Positions 55,005 through 64,000 of a stretch of 64,000 nucleotides of DNA are shown here, one piece after another. The translations under genes were made by a program, and so were the position numbers. How positions within the stretch are numbered: position 1 is the first letter of the stretch; the number at the start of each line of letters is the position of its first letter. Below the pieces are notes generated by a model, which made no database searches, had not been told where the DNA came from, and saw nothing but the letters and a program-made list of their open reading frames with translations. The DNA is from Luteibacter sp. OK325 (GTDB lineage: Bacteria; Pseudomonadota; Gammaproteobacteria; Xanthomonadales; Rhodanobacteraceae), in the NCBI RefSeq assembly GCF_003050935.1, contig NZ_QAOX01000004.1:310001-374000 (forward strand), read 5' to 3'.

Positions 55005-56672
55005 TTACATCAGCTTGTAACTGAACGTCAGGTTCCACCGCACATCGCGGTCGCGACTCTCCGGCGGCTTGTCGCCGGTCGGCTCCGCCAACGCGAAGTC
55101 CACGGTGTAGTGCTTGCTGTCCGAGACCCGTACACCGATCGCCGCCGAATCGAGCTTGTCGATCAGGGGCCGGGCGCCGTTGAGGTAAACGCGGGCCGTT
55201 TGATAGGCCACGTAAGGCACGATCGACTTGACCCACGTCGTCCCGGAGACAAATGCCCGATTCACTTCAAGCGACGCCGCCCAACCGCTGTCCCCCGCAG
55301 CATCACCCGGATCATAGGCATAGGCGAAACTCGGGCCGCCGAAGTTGATCTGCTCGGTCGATGGCAGGGCGTCGTTGCTGTACTGGCCGGTGGCACGGAC
55401 GACGGTGCCGATCTTGTGCGTCCACTCCTGCGACCAGGCCAGGCTCATCGTGTAACGCGTGAAGTCGATGTCGGGCATGGCAACGGAAAGCGGACCGGCC
55501 ACGTTGGTCGATGCTCGCGAACTGGCACCGAAACCGTCAAAGCCATGCGCGACCGCGAAGCTGAACTTTTCCGAATGTTTCGCGGCAGCCTTCAACCACG
55601 ACAGTTCCGCGTCGAGCACACGCACGCTCGAACGCAGGGAGATCATCGCGCCGGAGTCGACATTGCGGTACCGATCGTCCTGGGTGGACGCGTAGGCGCT
55701 CATGGTGAAGTTCAGGCGCTTGCTGTTGGTCAGCACGAGTGGATAGATAGCCGTAAGCGCAACGCGTTCCTGCGAGAGGCGATGATCCAGATACGAAGGC
55801 AATTCGTCGTCGGAGTCCGGACTACCCCAATAGTGGCTGCCATCGACTCGGCCTTGCCAGCCCCGCGAACCGATCGGCTCGACCCAGGCCACGGAGTACA
55901 GTCGCTGACCGCCGCCATTGGGAAAAAGCGTGGAGACGCTTAGCTGTTCACCCAAGGGTGTGGCACCGTTTTCCAACGCGGTGAAGACGCCCTGCGCGCC
56001 GGGATGGTTGAGGTCCATGCCGTAGCTGGCGTCGTAGCGCTGCCGCGTGATGTTCAGATCGAGCGTGGTCGCACCGTCCGTCGTCGTCGGTGGGGGCACG
56101 TTCGCCGCGACTTTCGCGCCCGGCAACTCGCCGAGCAACTGTGTGTAGCGTTCGAAGGTTTCCTGGCGTAGCGGACGCTCGTCGACGATGTGCGCGGCCA
56201 TGGCACGAATGCGACTTTCGAGATTGCCCGCATCGCCACGAATGGTCAGGCCAGACACATAGCCTTCGACAATCGTCACCTGGACCACGCCGCCAGCGAA
56301 GGTCTGGCCCGGCACGAAGGCGAACGACAACGCATAGCCATGCGCCTTGTACATCGCCGTCACCTTGTCCGCAGCGGCGACGAGTTGGCGCACGCTCGTG
56401 TCCTTGCCTCGCATGGGTGCGAAGACAGCGGCGACATCGGCAAAGGGAACGGAGCGCACGCCGGTGACATCGAAGCGCGTTGGCGTGAGGTGACTGGCAA
56501 GCAGCGCTTCCAGTGCCTGATTGGGCGCCTGCACGTTCACCGTGACCGAAGGCGCCTCTTTCGGCGTCTCCGTTCGCGGCAGGGTCTGGAGTGGATTGGC
56601 CGGCGCGCGGACCTGCGCCTGGGTGGAACACACAACGGTCATGCCTAAAAGGCAGCCGAGCCATCGATTCAT
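55005..56672 (-). CDS. Two-partner secretion translocator (ShlB/FhaC/HecB family)
   Basis: 555-residue outer-membrane TpsB/Omp85-superfamily pore. It has a signal peptide (MNRWLGCLLGMTVVCSTQAQ), two POTRA domains (about 60-215, with YKAHGYALSFAFVPGQTFAGG and VEGYVSGLTIRGDAGN) and a 16-strand barrel (about 220-555) ending WNLTFSYKLM. The conserved barrel motif around GPSFAYAYDPGDAAGD matches the VRGY-like region only loosely. It is the second gene of a unit with a glycine-rich lipoprotein, 80 bases upstream, which takes the place of the usual large TpsA exoprotein. Confidence 0.88.
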   Translation of the reverse strand: MNRWLGCLLGMTVVCSTQAQVRAPANPLQTLPRTETPKEAPSVTVNVQAPNQALEALLASHLTPTRFDVTGVRSVPFADVAAVFAPMRGKDTSVRQLVAAADKVTAMYKAHGYALSFAFVPGQTFAGGVVQVTIVEGYVSGLTIRGDAGNLESRIRAMAAHIVDERPLRQETFERYTQLLGELPGAKVAANVPPPTTTDGATTLDLNITRQRYDASYGMDLNHPGAQGVFTALENGATPLGEQLSVSTLFPNGGGQRLYSVAWVEPIGSRGWQGRVDGSHYWGSPDSDDELPSYLDHRLSQERVALTAIYPLVLTNSKRLNFTMSAYASTQDDRYRNVDSGAMISLRSSVRVLDAELSWLKAAAKHSEKFSFAVAHGFDGFGASSRASTNVAGPLSVAMPDIDFTRYTMSLAWSQEWTHKIGTVVRATGQYSNDALPSTEQINFGGPSFAYAYDPGDAAGDSGWAASLEVNRAFVSGTTWVKSIVPYVAYQTARVYLNGARPLIDKLDSAAIGVRVSDSKHYTVDFALAEPTGDKPPESRDRDVRWNLTFSYKLM

Positions 56673-56752
56673 GCAAAGCCCCCTACGAACGATGACTTAC
56701 ACGACGAGCAACGCAACGCGGGCGGCGTTAACCACCGCCCGCGTCAATCGCA

Positions 56753-58264
56753 TTACAGCCCGTGATTACCCTTGCCCAGATCCTTGAGCCTGCCAAGGAG
56801 GCTGCTCACCGGATCCGCACCTGCACCGCTGTTGCTTGCACCCGTACCCGTGGTCGACGACAGGCCCGTGGCGGAGGCCACGTTGTTGACCACGGTGTTG
56901 AGCGTGGTCGTCACCGGCGCGATGGCCGGGCTACTGACAACGCTACCCACGCCAGCACCGACATTGGTCACGGTGGAAGCCACGGCGTTCGTCACGGGGG
57001 CTAGGCCGCTCAGGCCGCCGGTACCCAGGGCACCGACAGGCGCCGCCACGCTGGTAACGAGCGAAGCGGTACCGCTGAGCGTCGTCGAAACAGGCGTTGC
57101 GCCTGGCGAACCCGCCGTGCCTAGACCTTGGCCGAACGTGGTGCTCGTCGCCTGCAGGGTGCCTGCCGTACCGGCCAGGGCACCACTCACCGGCTGTGCC
57201 AGCCCACCCAGGGCACCCGGTGCCTGAATGCTGCCGACATTGCCCGCGAGGGAGTTCACACCCGTGCTCAGCCCACCCGAGATGCCGCTCGCGGCCAAGC
57301 CGGTCGCAGCCACGAGATTGGTGGATGCCGTCGGGGACGCGCTACTGCCCAGGGACGCCGCCACCGGAGTCACGAGGTCGCTCACCGTCTGTGTCAGCGT
57401 GTTCACCTGCGACGAGCCGAGCACACCGCCGAGGTTTGTGCCGATCTGCTCCACACCCGTACCAGCCTTCGACACCACATCACCCAGGCCTGAGGTGATC
57501 GGCGCGATCGGCGTGTTTGCCGCGATGTCACCGACGCCGACACCGAGGTTATTTACCGCGCCACCGGCGTTCTGGACGACATCGTCGAGGCTGCCAGTGG
57601 TGACGCCGACCGGGTTGGCGATATTGCCGATCTGTCCGAGGCCGCTGGAGGTGCCATCACCCAACGCCGTAACGGCTTTACCCAGGTCACCCACCGTATT
57701 GCCGAGCGACGTGGAGAGGCCACTACCGCTGCCAAGCAAGGTGACGGCTGGCAGCTGCGCGCCAATGCCGGACACCGTGCCGCCCAAGGAAGAAACGATG
57801 TTGCCGGCGCCGGTGGATATCGCACCGACCGCGTTGCTGGGTGCCGGAGTGCCCGTACCGCCGGTGCCGCCGCCGGTACCGCCACCACCCGTGCCGCCGC
57901 CACCCGTACCGCCACCGCCCGTGCCACCGCCACCTGTACCGCCACCGCCGGTGCCACCGCCATCACCGCCACCACCTGTGCCTCCGGTACCGCCGCCTGT
58001 ACCACCGGTCCCGCCACCATCGCCGCCACCTGCGCCGCCCGTACCGCCGCCGGTTCCACCAGTACCACCGCCATCGCCGCCTCCGGTGCCGCCGCCCGAG
58101 TCACCGCCGCCGCCTGCGCCGCCGGGATTGACCGTGCCGCCGGATCCTCCGCCTGATCGCGTCGAGCCGTGACCACTGCATGCAGTGATCGAAACCGATG
58201 CGGCCAGGATGCAAGTGGCCAGAAGGGTGCGCGTAAAGACCTTGCCGAACTTGAGTTCGCTCAC
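56753..58264 (-). CDS. Glycine-rich, collagen-like lipoprotein
   Basis: 503-residue exported protein. The signal peptide ends in the lipobox ITAC (VSITACSGHGS). About 100 residues of Gly-rich repeats follow (GGTGGGDGGGTGGTGG type, residues about 37-140), then a Gly/Ser/Val/Ala/Leu-rich part built of loosely periodic units such as VGDLGKAVTALGDGTSSGLG and VGDIAANTPIAPITSGLGDV, ending LGRLKDLGKGNHGL. Similar proteins are annotated as collagen-like repeat proteins in Xanthomonadales and Burkholderia. It directly precedes the translocator gene and may be its substrate, although it has no TPS/haemagglutination signal domain. Low complexity limits confidence in the function. Confidence 0.75.
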   Translation of the reverse strand: MSELKFGKVFTRTLLATCILAASVSITACSGHGSTRSGGGSGGTVNPGGAGGGGDSGGGTGGGDGGGTGGTGGGTGGAGGGDGGGTGGTGGGTGGTGGGGDGGGTGGGGTGGGGTGGGGTGGGGTGGGGTGGGTGGTGTPAPSNAVGAISTGAGNIVSSLGGTVSGIGAQLPAVTLLGSGSGLSTSLGNTVGDLGKAVTALGDGTSSGLGQIGNIANPVGVTTGSLDDVVQNAGGAVNNLGVGVGDIAANTPIAPITSGLGDVVSKAGTGVEQIGTNLGGVLGSSQVNTLTQTVSDLVTPVAASLGSSASPTASTNLVAATGLAASGISGGLSTGVNSLAGNVGSIQAPGALGGLAQPVSGALAGTAGTLQATSTTFGQGLGTAGSPGATPVSTTLSGTASLVTSVAAPVGALGTGGLSGLAPVTNAVASTVTNVGAGVGSVVSSPAIAPVTTTLNTVVNNVASATGLSSTTGTGASNSGAGADPVSSLLGRLKDLGKGNHGL

Positions 58265-58536
58265 GACTCACTCCTCGAACGCATAGCGTTCTGGGTAGTG
58301 CCCCCTGCCTGTGGGAGCGATACATCGAATGTGACCCACGTCACAACCGTGGATCAATCAGACGCCTCGCAACCCATGTACCGGTACGCAAAAGTGGCAG
58401 GTCAGTAGGAATACGTAGAGCGAATTCGGCCATCTGTTCAGGCCCGTTGGCGGGCCGTGGATATGGATCGAACGAATTGCGAAAAGTGCGTGAATCCCCT
58501 GTGGGAGCAACTGTCTTTTTCAGACAGCAGCCGTTT
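58265..58536. other. Upstream region of the glycine-rich lipoprotein gene
   Basis: It holds the lipoprotein gene's promoter on the minus strand. A CTGTCT/AGACAG hairpin lies near 58511-58527. I see no gene in it. Confidence 0.4.
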
Positions 58537-58540
58537 TATT

Positions 58541-58660
58541 GTGGGAGCCGCTTCAGCGGCGATAGCCAGGCTGCCTCAACGCCATCGCCGGCGTAGCCGG
58601 CTCCCACAAAATAGCCGGCTCCCACAAATGGCCGACTCCCACAAAATGGCCGGCTCCCAC
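58541..58660. repeat. REP-like cluster, several partly degenerate units
   Basis: GTGGGAGCCGCTTCAGCGGC is followed by an inverted unit (CATCGCCGGCGTAGCCGGCT) and then three short AAATxGCCGGCTCCCACA-type half units in tandem to about 58660. The hairpin sequence differs (GCCGGC) from the other clusters while the flanking GGAGCC/GGCTCC is kept. Confidence 0.8.
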
Positions 58661-58663
58661 ACA

Positions 58664-58697
58664 AAGAAAAAAACCCCGGCATGCCGGGGTCTTTTCG
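58664..58697 (-). terminator. Terminator of the chemotaxis operon
   Basis: ACCCCGGCATGCCGGGGT (58673-58690) is an 18-base perfect palindrome; on the minus strand a run of seven T follows. It lies 22 bases after the STAS gene, the last of the operon. Confidence 0.88.
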
Positions 58698-58718
58698 CGA
58701 AGCCATCGCCTCGGTGAA

Positions 58719-59024
58719 TCAGTGCACGGTGAAGAGCTTGTCGAAGCCGGCGATGCGCAGGGTGTTACGCAGGTCCGCACTGGCATTGACGATGCGGATC
58801 TCGGCGCGGTCGCCGCCGGCGTGCTCGCGCAGGAGCATCAGCATGCCCAGCGCGGAGCTGTCCATGCCGATGACCTGTTCCAGGTCGAGCACGTAGCTTC
58901 GTGCGACGGCCATGTCGCCCAGGCAGGCATCGTGGAAAGCGCGGTGGATGGAGAAATCGAAGCGCTCGCCCAGGTGAAGGGTCAGGCAACCGTGCTCGGT
59001 GTCGTGGTGAACGTTGATGGCCAT
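58719..59024 (-). CDS. STAS-domain protein (anti-sigma factor antagonist-like)
   Basis: 101-residue stand-alone STAS domain. It shows the strand-helix pattern of SpoIIAA-like proteins, with the phosphorylatable Ser in LDLEQVIGMDSSALGMLMLL. Such proteins are switched by Ser phosphorylation and bind partner kinases or anti-sigma factors. No SpoIIAB-type kinase gene is in the window. It closes the chemotaxis operon, 11 bases after the MCP-like gene, so a role in tuning chemotaxis or a linked output is plausible. Confidence 0.9.
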   Translation of the reverse strand: MAINVHHDTEHGCLTLHLGERFDFSIHRAFHDACLGDMAVARSYVLDLEQVIGMDSSALGMLMLLREHAGGDRAEIRIVNASADLRNTLRIAGFDKLFTVH

Positions 59025-59035
59025 GGTGGCTTCCC

Positions 59036-60214
59036 TTAAAACAGGTCGATGTCGCCAGCAGCCATGGACTGCTGGAGGGCGGGGCCACGCGAACGCAGGC
59101 GGGCACGCTCACGCTGCTCGGCCAGACGCGAGCGGACGCGCTGGGCACGGGCGCCAAGCTCGGCCGGATTGGCCGGAGCGCAGGCCAGCTCTTCGATATC
59201 GCGCGTGCAGTCGGCGGTGATCTCCTGCAGCTCGACCAGGCGCGAACGCGTCTGGTGCAGCAACTGGCTGAGGATGTCTTCGAACTGCAGCGAGCGGATG
59301 GTGGTGGAGACGTCGTTGCCGAGGCCGCGGTTGATCGAGGCGGCTTCGTCGGCGGCGGCGCTGGTGCGGGCGTTGGATTCGGTGATGGTCGACATCATGC
59401 GGTCGATGTCGCCCTTGGCCGAAAGCGCCACGTTCATGTCCTGCGAGGCCATGTGGCCGACCAGCTCGCGAAGCTGTTCCATCGCGGTGCGCGAACGCTC
59501 CACGTGGGTACCGATCTTCTCGTTGAACTGGTTGCTGTGCTGCGCGAGGTTGCGGATTTCACCGGCGACCACGGCAAAGCCACGACCGGATTCACCGGCA
59601 CGGGCCGCTTCGATCGCCGCGTTCAGCGCGAGCAGGTTGGTTTCTTCAGCGATGGTGTTGACGTTCTTCAGCAGCGCGAAGACGGCGTCCATTTCCTTGG
59701 CCATGCCATCGATGCGGTAGACGATGCGCAGGCTTTCACGCGACAGCTGGACGATGAGGCCGACGAAGTGTTCGAGCAAACCCGCGGTGCGCGAGGCGAA
59801 ATCCTGCACCGAGATGCCGTTACCGCCGCTCTCGATGATCTCGCTGAGCAGCTTCTGCTGCTTGCCGGTCTTGTGCGACAGACCGTTGAAGCCGCCGCCG
59901 AGTTCGGCCACGGCATCACGCAGCAGATCGAGCGCCTGGTGCAGTTCGCGGCTGGCGTGGCCGAGTTCGTCGACGATGGCGCTGCGCACGTCTTCCATCG
60001 CCTCGCGCACCGAGGCCTCGTCCGACGACGGGGAATGCAGCACCACTTCTACATCCGGAAGTGCGGCCGGGCGCAGGCTGATCGCGATCCAGGTCGAGGT
60101 CAGCAGGGCCACCACGATCGGGGCGAGCCAGGGCGAGTGGAACACCAGCACCAGGATCAGGGCGATGGCACTCGCGGCAAAGCCGATGCTTCGTGCGTTC
60201 TTAGGGATGAGCAT
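59036..60214 (-). CDS. Methyl-accepting chemotaxis-like protein without sensor domain
   Basis: 392-residue receptor-like protein. Two adjacent N-terminal hydrophobic segments (about 10-26 and 28-48) leave almost no periplasmic domain. The cytoplasmic part has the MCP signalling hairpin ([20 protein letters not shown] then [20 protein letters not shown]), and a C-terminal region that keeps [20 protein letters not shown]. There is no HAMP domain. It may sense an internal signal or act in complex with the neighbouring receptor. It lies 15 bases after cheB. Confidence 0.88.
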   Translation of the reverse strand: MLIPKNARSIGFAASAIALILVLVFHSPWLAPIVVALLTSTWIAISLRPAALPDVEVVLHSPSSDEASVREAMEDVRSAIVDELGHASRELHQALDLLRDAVAELGGGFNGLSHKTGKQQKLLSEIIESGGNGISVQDFASRTAGLLEHFVGLIVQLSRESLRIVYRIDGMAKEMDAVFALLKNVNTIAEETNLLALNAAIEAARAGESGRGFAVVAGEIRNLAQHSNQFNEKIGTHVERSRTAMEQLRELVGHMASQDMNVALSAKGDIDRMMSTITESNARTSAAADEAASINRGLGNDVSTTIRSLQFEDILSQLLHQTRSRLVELQEITADCTRDIEELACAPANPAELGARAQRVRSRLAEQRERARLRSRGPALQQSMAAGDIDLF

Positions 60215-60229
60215 GATGACGTCTCGCTA

Positions 60230-61330
60230 TCAGGTGCCGACGCGCGAGGCGGCGACGGAAACAGGTGTATGGGCGAGCGCGAGCAAACGCGCTGCGATCG
60301 CGTCGAGCGGAAGCATTTCGTTGGCGGCACCGGCTTTCCAGGCGGCGCCGGGCATGCCCCAGACGACGGAGCTGGCTTCGTCCTGGACCAGGGTCGGCGC
60401 GCCGATCTCCTTGAGCTCACCCAGCCCGCGCGCGCCATCGTCGCCCATGCCGGTGAGCAGCACACCGATCGCGGCAGCGCCGACGCTGGCGACCATGGAG
60501 CGGAACAGCACGTCGACGGCAGGCTTGTGGCGGTTGACCGGCGGGCCGTCGTGCAGGCGGCAGACGTGTTTCGCGCCGTCCCACATGACCAGCAGGTGCT
60601 GGCTGCCCGGGGCGATATATGCGTGACCGGCCTGGATGGGCTGGCCGTCGCGGGCTTCCATCACACGCATGGCCGAGCAGGAATCCATGCGCGCGGCGAA
60701 CGGACCGCTGAAGGCCGCGGGAATGTGCTGGGTGATGACGATCGGTGGCGCCGTGGGTGGCATCGCCTCGAGCACCACGCGAATCGCCTCGGTGCCGCCC
60801 GTGGAGGCGCCAATCGCGATGATGCGGGTGCCACCGCGCGTGCCGGGGGTCTGCGCGAGCGGCAGCACGGCGTCGGCAGAGAGACGCGGGGCGACGTCCA
60901 GCTTGCTCACTGAAGCTCGCTCACGCGGCTTGGCACCGGCGGCTAGACGCACCTTCGCGCAGATCTCCGGCGCGTGGTCCATGAAGGTGTTGGCGAGGTC
61001 GGCGGGCGGCTTGGTGAAGAAATCCACCGCACCCAGCTCGAGCGCACGCAGGGTGACGTCCGCGCCACGTTCGGTCAGCGTCGAAACCATCACCACCGGC
61101 ATCGGGCGCAGGCGCATCAGGTTGTCGAGGAAAGTCAGGCCGTCCATGCGCGGCATCTCGACGTCCAGCGTGAGCACGTCGGGATTGAGCAGCTTGATCT
61201 TATCGCGGGCGATCAGCGGATCCGCGGCCGTGCCGACCACCTCGATGCCCGGATCGGACTCGAGCATGGTCGTCAGCACCTTTCGGACCAGGGCCGAATC
61301 GTCGACGATGAGGACGCGTACTTTCTGCAT
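60230..61330 (-). CDS. cheB: Chemotaxis protein-glutamate methylesterase CheB
   Basis: 366-residue methylesterase/deamidase that resets receptors. The receiver (about 4-120) shows [16 protein letters not shown], Asp in [13 protein letters not shown] and the Lys in FFTKPPADL. The catalytic domain (about 175-360) shows the Ser in [15 protein letters not shown], the His in [15 protein letters not shown] and the Asp in [11 protein letters not shown]. The order and motifs are complete. Confidence 0.97.
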   Translation of the reverse strand: MQKVRVLIVDDSALVRKVLTTMLESDPGIEVVGTAADPLIARDKIKLLNPDVLTLDVEMPRMDGLTFLDNLMRLRPMPVVMVSTLTERGADVTLRALELGAVDFFTKPPADLANTFMDHAPEICAKVRLAAGAKPRERASVSKLDVAPRLSADAVLPLAQTPGTRGGTRIIAIGASTGGTEAIRVVLEAMPPTAPPIVITQHIPAAFSGPFAARMDSCSAMRVMEARDGQPIQAGHAYIAPGSQHLLVMWDGAKHVCRLHDGPPVNRHKPAVDVLFRSMVASVGAAAIGVLLTGMGDDGARGLGELKEIGAPTLVQDEASSVVWGMPGAAWKAGAANEMLPLDAIAARLLALAHTPVSVAASRVGT

Positions 61331-61386
61331 GGGCTCTAGCGACTCGGGTGGCGGAATGAATAGGGAGGAACCACGGACGACGGGCG

Positions 61387-62046
61387 TCAGAACAGTTCCA
61401 CCTCTCCCTTTATCGGATCGTCAGCCAATCGCTTGAGGTATCGTTTCTCGCGATCGGCCAGATTGTTGTCGTGCGTGGCGCGCAACTGGCGCACGCGCAC
61501 CTTGCCGCTGACCGGGAAGAACTGCACCTGGCGGGGGTAGATATCGCCCACGTCGGCCGCGCAGAGCTTCAGATTCTCGGTGGCGATGTACCGCTGGACG
61601 AAGGTGATGTTGCGCTGGCCGATATCGGTCATCGTCGCCAGCACACGGCCACCGCCGAAAATCTTCACTTCCAGATCGTCGCGACGGCCACCGGCCTTGA
61701 GAATCGCGTTGATCAGCTGCTCCATCGCATCGTTGCCATAACGCGCCGCGCGGCCGACCGTAGAGGTCCAGCTGTCGCGGTCGCCGGCGGGCTCGGGCAA
61801 CATGAAGTGATTCATGCCACCGATACGCCGGCGTGCATCGCGCACGCAGGCGGAGACGCAGGAACCCAATACGGTCGAGATCATCTCTTCCTGAGTGCTC
61901 ACGTAGAACTCGCCCGGGAGAATCTTTACCGTGACCACTTCCTGGGCAGGATCCCAGAAGCGGCGGACGTGCTCGAACCCAGGCAGCACGCTTTTCGGAT
62001 CGAAGCCGATGAATGTTCTCGGCTGCGCGACGAACGTGTCGCTCAT
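61387..62046 (-). CDS. cheD: Chemoreceptor glutamine deamidase CheD
   Basis: 219-residue protein that deamidates receptor glutamines. The catalytic Cys is in [15 protein letters not shown], the His in [11 protein letters not shown], and [19 protein letters not shown] is conserved. The frame is open further upstream inside cheR, but ATG 62046 overlaps the cheR stop codon (ATGA), so coupled translation is likely. The N-terminus before the domain is longer than in Bacillus CheD. Confidence 0.95.
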   Translation of the reverse strand: MSDTFVAQPRTFIGFDPKSVLPGFEHVRRFWDPAQEVVTVKILPGEFYVSTQEEMISTVLGSCVSACVRDARRRIGGMNHFMLPEPAGDRDSWTSTVGRAARYGNDAMEQLINAILKAGGRRDDLEVKIFGGGRVLATMTDIGQRNITFVQRYIATENLKLCAADVGDIYPRQVQFFPVSGKVRVRQLRATHDNNLADREKRYLKRLADDPIKGEVELF

Positions 62047-62918
62047 GTGCGTTTCCGGTAGACCGTTCGGCCGATCAGATCGAAGTCCTCGGACAGTCCG
62101 TACATGGACTCCGAGTGCCCCAGGAAAAGGTAGCCGCGGCTTTCCAGCATGCCGGCATAACGGGAGAACAGCCGCTGCTTGGTCGGCTTGTCGAAATAGA
62201 TGACGACGTTGCGGCAGAAGATCGCGTCGAACTTGCCGTGCATTGGCCACTCGTGCAGCAGGTTGAGCGGCTGGATGGCAACCAGCTCGCGCAGACGCGG
62301 GTGCACCTGGACATAGCCGTCGAACGAGCCTTCGCCGCGCAGGAACCAGCGCTTGCGTCGTGCGTCGCTCACGCCACCCAGACGATCCACCGGGTACACG
62401 CCCTTACGCGCGGCTTCGAGCGCCTGCGGAGACAGATCGGTGGCGAGGATCTTCGCGTCGATCTGGAAACCCGTGCGCTCGATAGCCTCGGCCAGCACCA
62501 TCGCGATGGCGTACGGCTCTTCGCCGGTGGAACAACCTGCCGACCAGATGCGCAGCCGACCGCTGCCACGCTTCTCCGCCAGCCAACGCGGCAGGAGTTC
62601 GTCGACGAGCATGTCGTAGTGGTGCATCTCGCGGAAGAACGAGGTGACATTGGTGCTGATGCAGCTGGCCAGTTCGCCGAGCTCCGCTTCCGGATCGCGG
62701 CGTAGCAGGTCGCAGTAGGCCTCGAAGCCTGAGAGATTCAGTGCGCGCAGCCGGCGGAGCAGACGCCCCTGGACCAGCTGCCGCTTGTGATCGCCCAGCG
62801 AGATGCCGCAGTGCTGCAGCACGAACTCACGCAGGAAACCGAATTCCTTTTCGCCGAGATTCGGTCCCGTCGCGCCCGCCAGCCCGACGGCATCGCCGTT
62901 GTTGACGAGCGCATTCAT
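62043..62918 (-). CDS. cheR: Chemotaxis protein methyltransferase CheR
   Basis: 291-residue SAM-dependent receptor methyltransferase. The N-terminal helical domain (LREFVLQHCGISLGDHKRQL, GRLLRRLRALNLSGFEAYCD) is followed by the SAM-binding region with RIWSAGCSTGEEPYAIAM and FDAIFCRNVVIYFDKPTKQR. The motif order is complete. It lies 3 bases after the MCP gene and overlaps cheD. Confidence 0.97.
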   Translation of the reverse strand: MNALVNNGDAVGLAGATGPNLGEKEFGFLREFVLQHCGISLGDHKRQLVQGRLLRRLRALNLSGFEAYCDLLRRDPEAELGELASCISTNVTSFFREMHHYDMLVDELLPRWLAEKRGSGRLRIWSAGCSTGEEPYAIAMVLAEAIERTGFQIDAKILATDLSPQALEAARKGVYPVDRLGGVSDARRKRWFLRGEGSFDGYVQVHPRLRELVAIQPLNLLHEWPMHGKFDAIFCRNVVIYFDKPTKQRLFSRYAGMLESRGYLFLGHSESMYGLSEDFDLIGRTVYRKRT

Positions 62919-62921
62919 CGA

Positions 62922-64000
62922 TCAGAACTCCTTCCACACACCGGCGTCGGCCGAAGACTCGGCCGGGCGCTGCGCACGCGGTGCCGGCGTGCTGCGCACG
63001 GCGGCAAACACGGTTTCCATCTCTTCGCGGGCGGCATCCTTGCGCGTCGCCTTGGCGGCCGGTGCGTTGGACGCCTGGCCAGCGATCTGGAAGAACGACA
63101 CCTGGCGGCTGAGCTCGGTGGCCTGCTCGTGCATGGCACGGGCGGCGGCTGCCGATTCCTCGACCAGCGCGGCGTTCTGCTGGGTCATCTCGTCCATCTG
63201 CAGCACAGCGTGGTTGACCTGGTCGATACCGGCCGACTGCTCGGAGCTGGCGGCGGCGATCTCGGCGACGATGTCCGTCACCTTCTTCACGCTTTCGACA
63301 ATCTCAGCGAGGGCCTTGCCCGACTGGTCGACCAGCTCGGAGCCGGCCTTGACCTTGCTCGCGCTGTCGTTGATGAGGCCCTTGATCTCCTTCGCGGCAC
63401 CGGCCGAACGCTGGGCCAGGTTGCGCACTTCGGTAGCGACCACGGCGAAGCCGCGGCCCTGCTCACCCGCACGCGCCGCTTCCACCGCTGCATTGAGCGC
63501 GAGCAGGTTGGTCTGGAAGGCGATTTCGTCGATGAGGCTGACGATGTCGGAAATCTTCTTGCTGGAGCTGTTGATCTCGCGCATGGCGACGACCGTCTGT
63601 GCGACGACTTCGCCACCGCGCTCGGCCTGCTCGCGGGCACCGCGGGCCAGCTGGTTGGCGTGGCTCGCGTTCTCGGCGTTCTGCTTCACGGTGGAGGTCA
63701 TTTCCTCCATGGACGAAGCGGTTTCTTCCAGGCTGGAGGCCTGTTCCTGCGTGCGCTGCGAGAGATCGTCGTTGCCGCGCGAGATCTGCTGCGCGGCGGT
63801 GCTGACCGAGCCCGAACCGTGGCGCACTTCGCTGACGATCGCGCCGAGGCGCTCGTCCATGACGCGGAAGGCCTCCTGCAGCTGACCGAGTTCGTCGGTC
63901 CGCGTGACCTGGATATCGTGGCCAAGCTTGCCCTCGGCAATCTGGTGCGCCACGGACACGGTGTGCGACAGCGTGCGGATGATCGAGCGGACGACGAGGA
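62922..64000 (-). CDS. Methyl-accepting chemotaxis protein (5' end beyond the window)
   Basis: The C-terminal part of a transmembrane chemoreceptor. The frame stays open to the right edge, so the start and the periplasmic sensor are missing. Visible are the end of a HAMP domain ([20 protein letters not shown]), methylation helices ([20 protein letters not shown]) and the hairpin tip ([20 protein letters not shown], then [20 protein letters not shown]). The C-terminus ends [13 protein letters not shown]; this final WKEF-like pentapeptide region may bind CheR or CheB. Confidence 0.93.
   Translation of the reverse strand, partial: LVVRSIIRTLSHTVSVAHQIAEGKLGHDIQVTRTDELGQLQEAFRVMDERLGAIVSEVRHGSGSVSTAAQQISRGNDDLSQRTQEQASSLEETASSMEEMTSTVKQNAENASHANQLARGAREQAERGGEVVAQTVVAMREINSSSKKISDIVSLIDEIAFQTNLLALNAAVEAARAGEQGRGFAVVATEVRNLAQRSAGAAKEIKGLINDSASKVKAGSELVDQSGKALAEIVESVKKVTDIVAEIAAASSEQSAGIDQVNHAVLQMDEMTQQNAALVEESAAAARAMHEQATELSRQVSFFQIAGQASNAPAAKATRKDAAREEMETVFAAVRSTPAPRAQRPAESSADAGVWKEF

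Noticed and set aside
57228-58172. A Pro-rich plus-strand frame of 314 codons
   Set aside because: It is the complement of the Gly-rich repeat region; Gly codons (GGN) read in reverse as Pro (CCN). The minus-strand frame has a signal peptide and lipobox.

Overview
The window looks like a GC-rich chromosome segment from Lysobacterales (Xanthomonadales), most likely the Rhodanobacteraceae (Luteibacter/Dyella type). The pointers are the order tRNA-Ser, csrA, alaS, recX, recA, pncC; a full Xanthomonadales-type antibacterial type IV secretion system (X-T4SS) with XVIPCD effectors; and many GCCGCTTCAGCGGC / GCCGATGAATCGGC palindromic REP-like repeats between genes. The species cannot be fixed from this sequence alone.

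Left part (1-9.5 kb): an AraC-type response regulator and a 7TMR-DISM hybrid histidine kinase face away from a 1251-residue autotransporter adhesin. A tyrosine integrase reads leftward from a tRNA 3'-end-like sequence with its own hairpin terminator, which suggests the right edge of an integrated element. Next come a REP pair, tRNA-Ser(GCU) and the housekeeping block csrA-alaS-recX-recA-pncC, all on the minus strand (9.5-15.1 kb).

Centre (15.1-41.4 kb): a 1-kb non-coding leader with clustered palindromes and a near-consensus pair of CsrA-binding motifs precedes virB7-B8-B9-B10-B11-B1-B2-B3-B4-B5-B6. After virB6 lies a decaying array in which the virB6 3' end plus a DUF4189 gene appears three times: one intact, two broken. 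Then follow five effectors, each with a C-terminal XVIPCD: a glucosaminidase, a GH19 muramidase/chitinase-like enzyme, a CHAP/NlpC-type amidase and two class-3 lipases. They are interleaved with exported candidate immunity proteins and the block closes with virD4. Together these encode a contact-dependent killing machine: VirD4 reads the XVIPCD, the VirB machine moves the enzymes into a neighbour's periplasm, and the exported small proteins protect self and kin. A YjjJ-like HipA kinase with its own N-terminal DNA-binding region and two upstream direct repeats follows.

Right part (43-64 kb): small hypothetical genes with a structured leader, mutS, a membrane protein, hslR, an AEC transporter, htpG, htpX, gluQ, an acetoacetyl-CoA reductase-like SDR, a catalase-like protein, a two-partner-secretion translocator next to a glycine-rich lipoprotein, and a chemotaxis operon (MCP, cheR, cheD, cheB, a second MCP-like protein, a STAS protein) that ends in a strong terminator and runs off the right edge.
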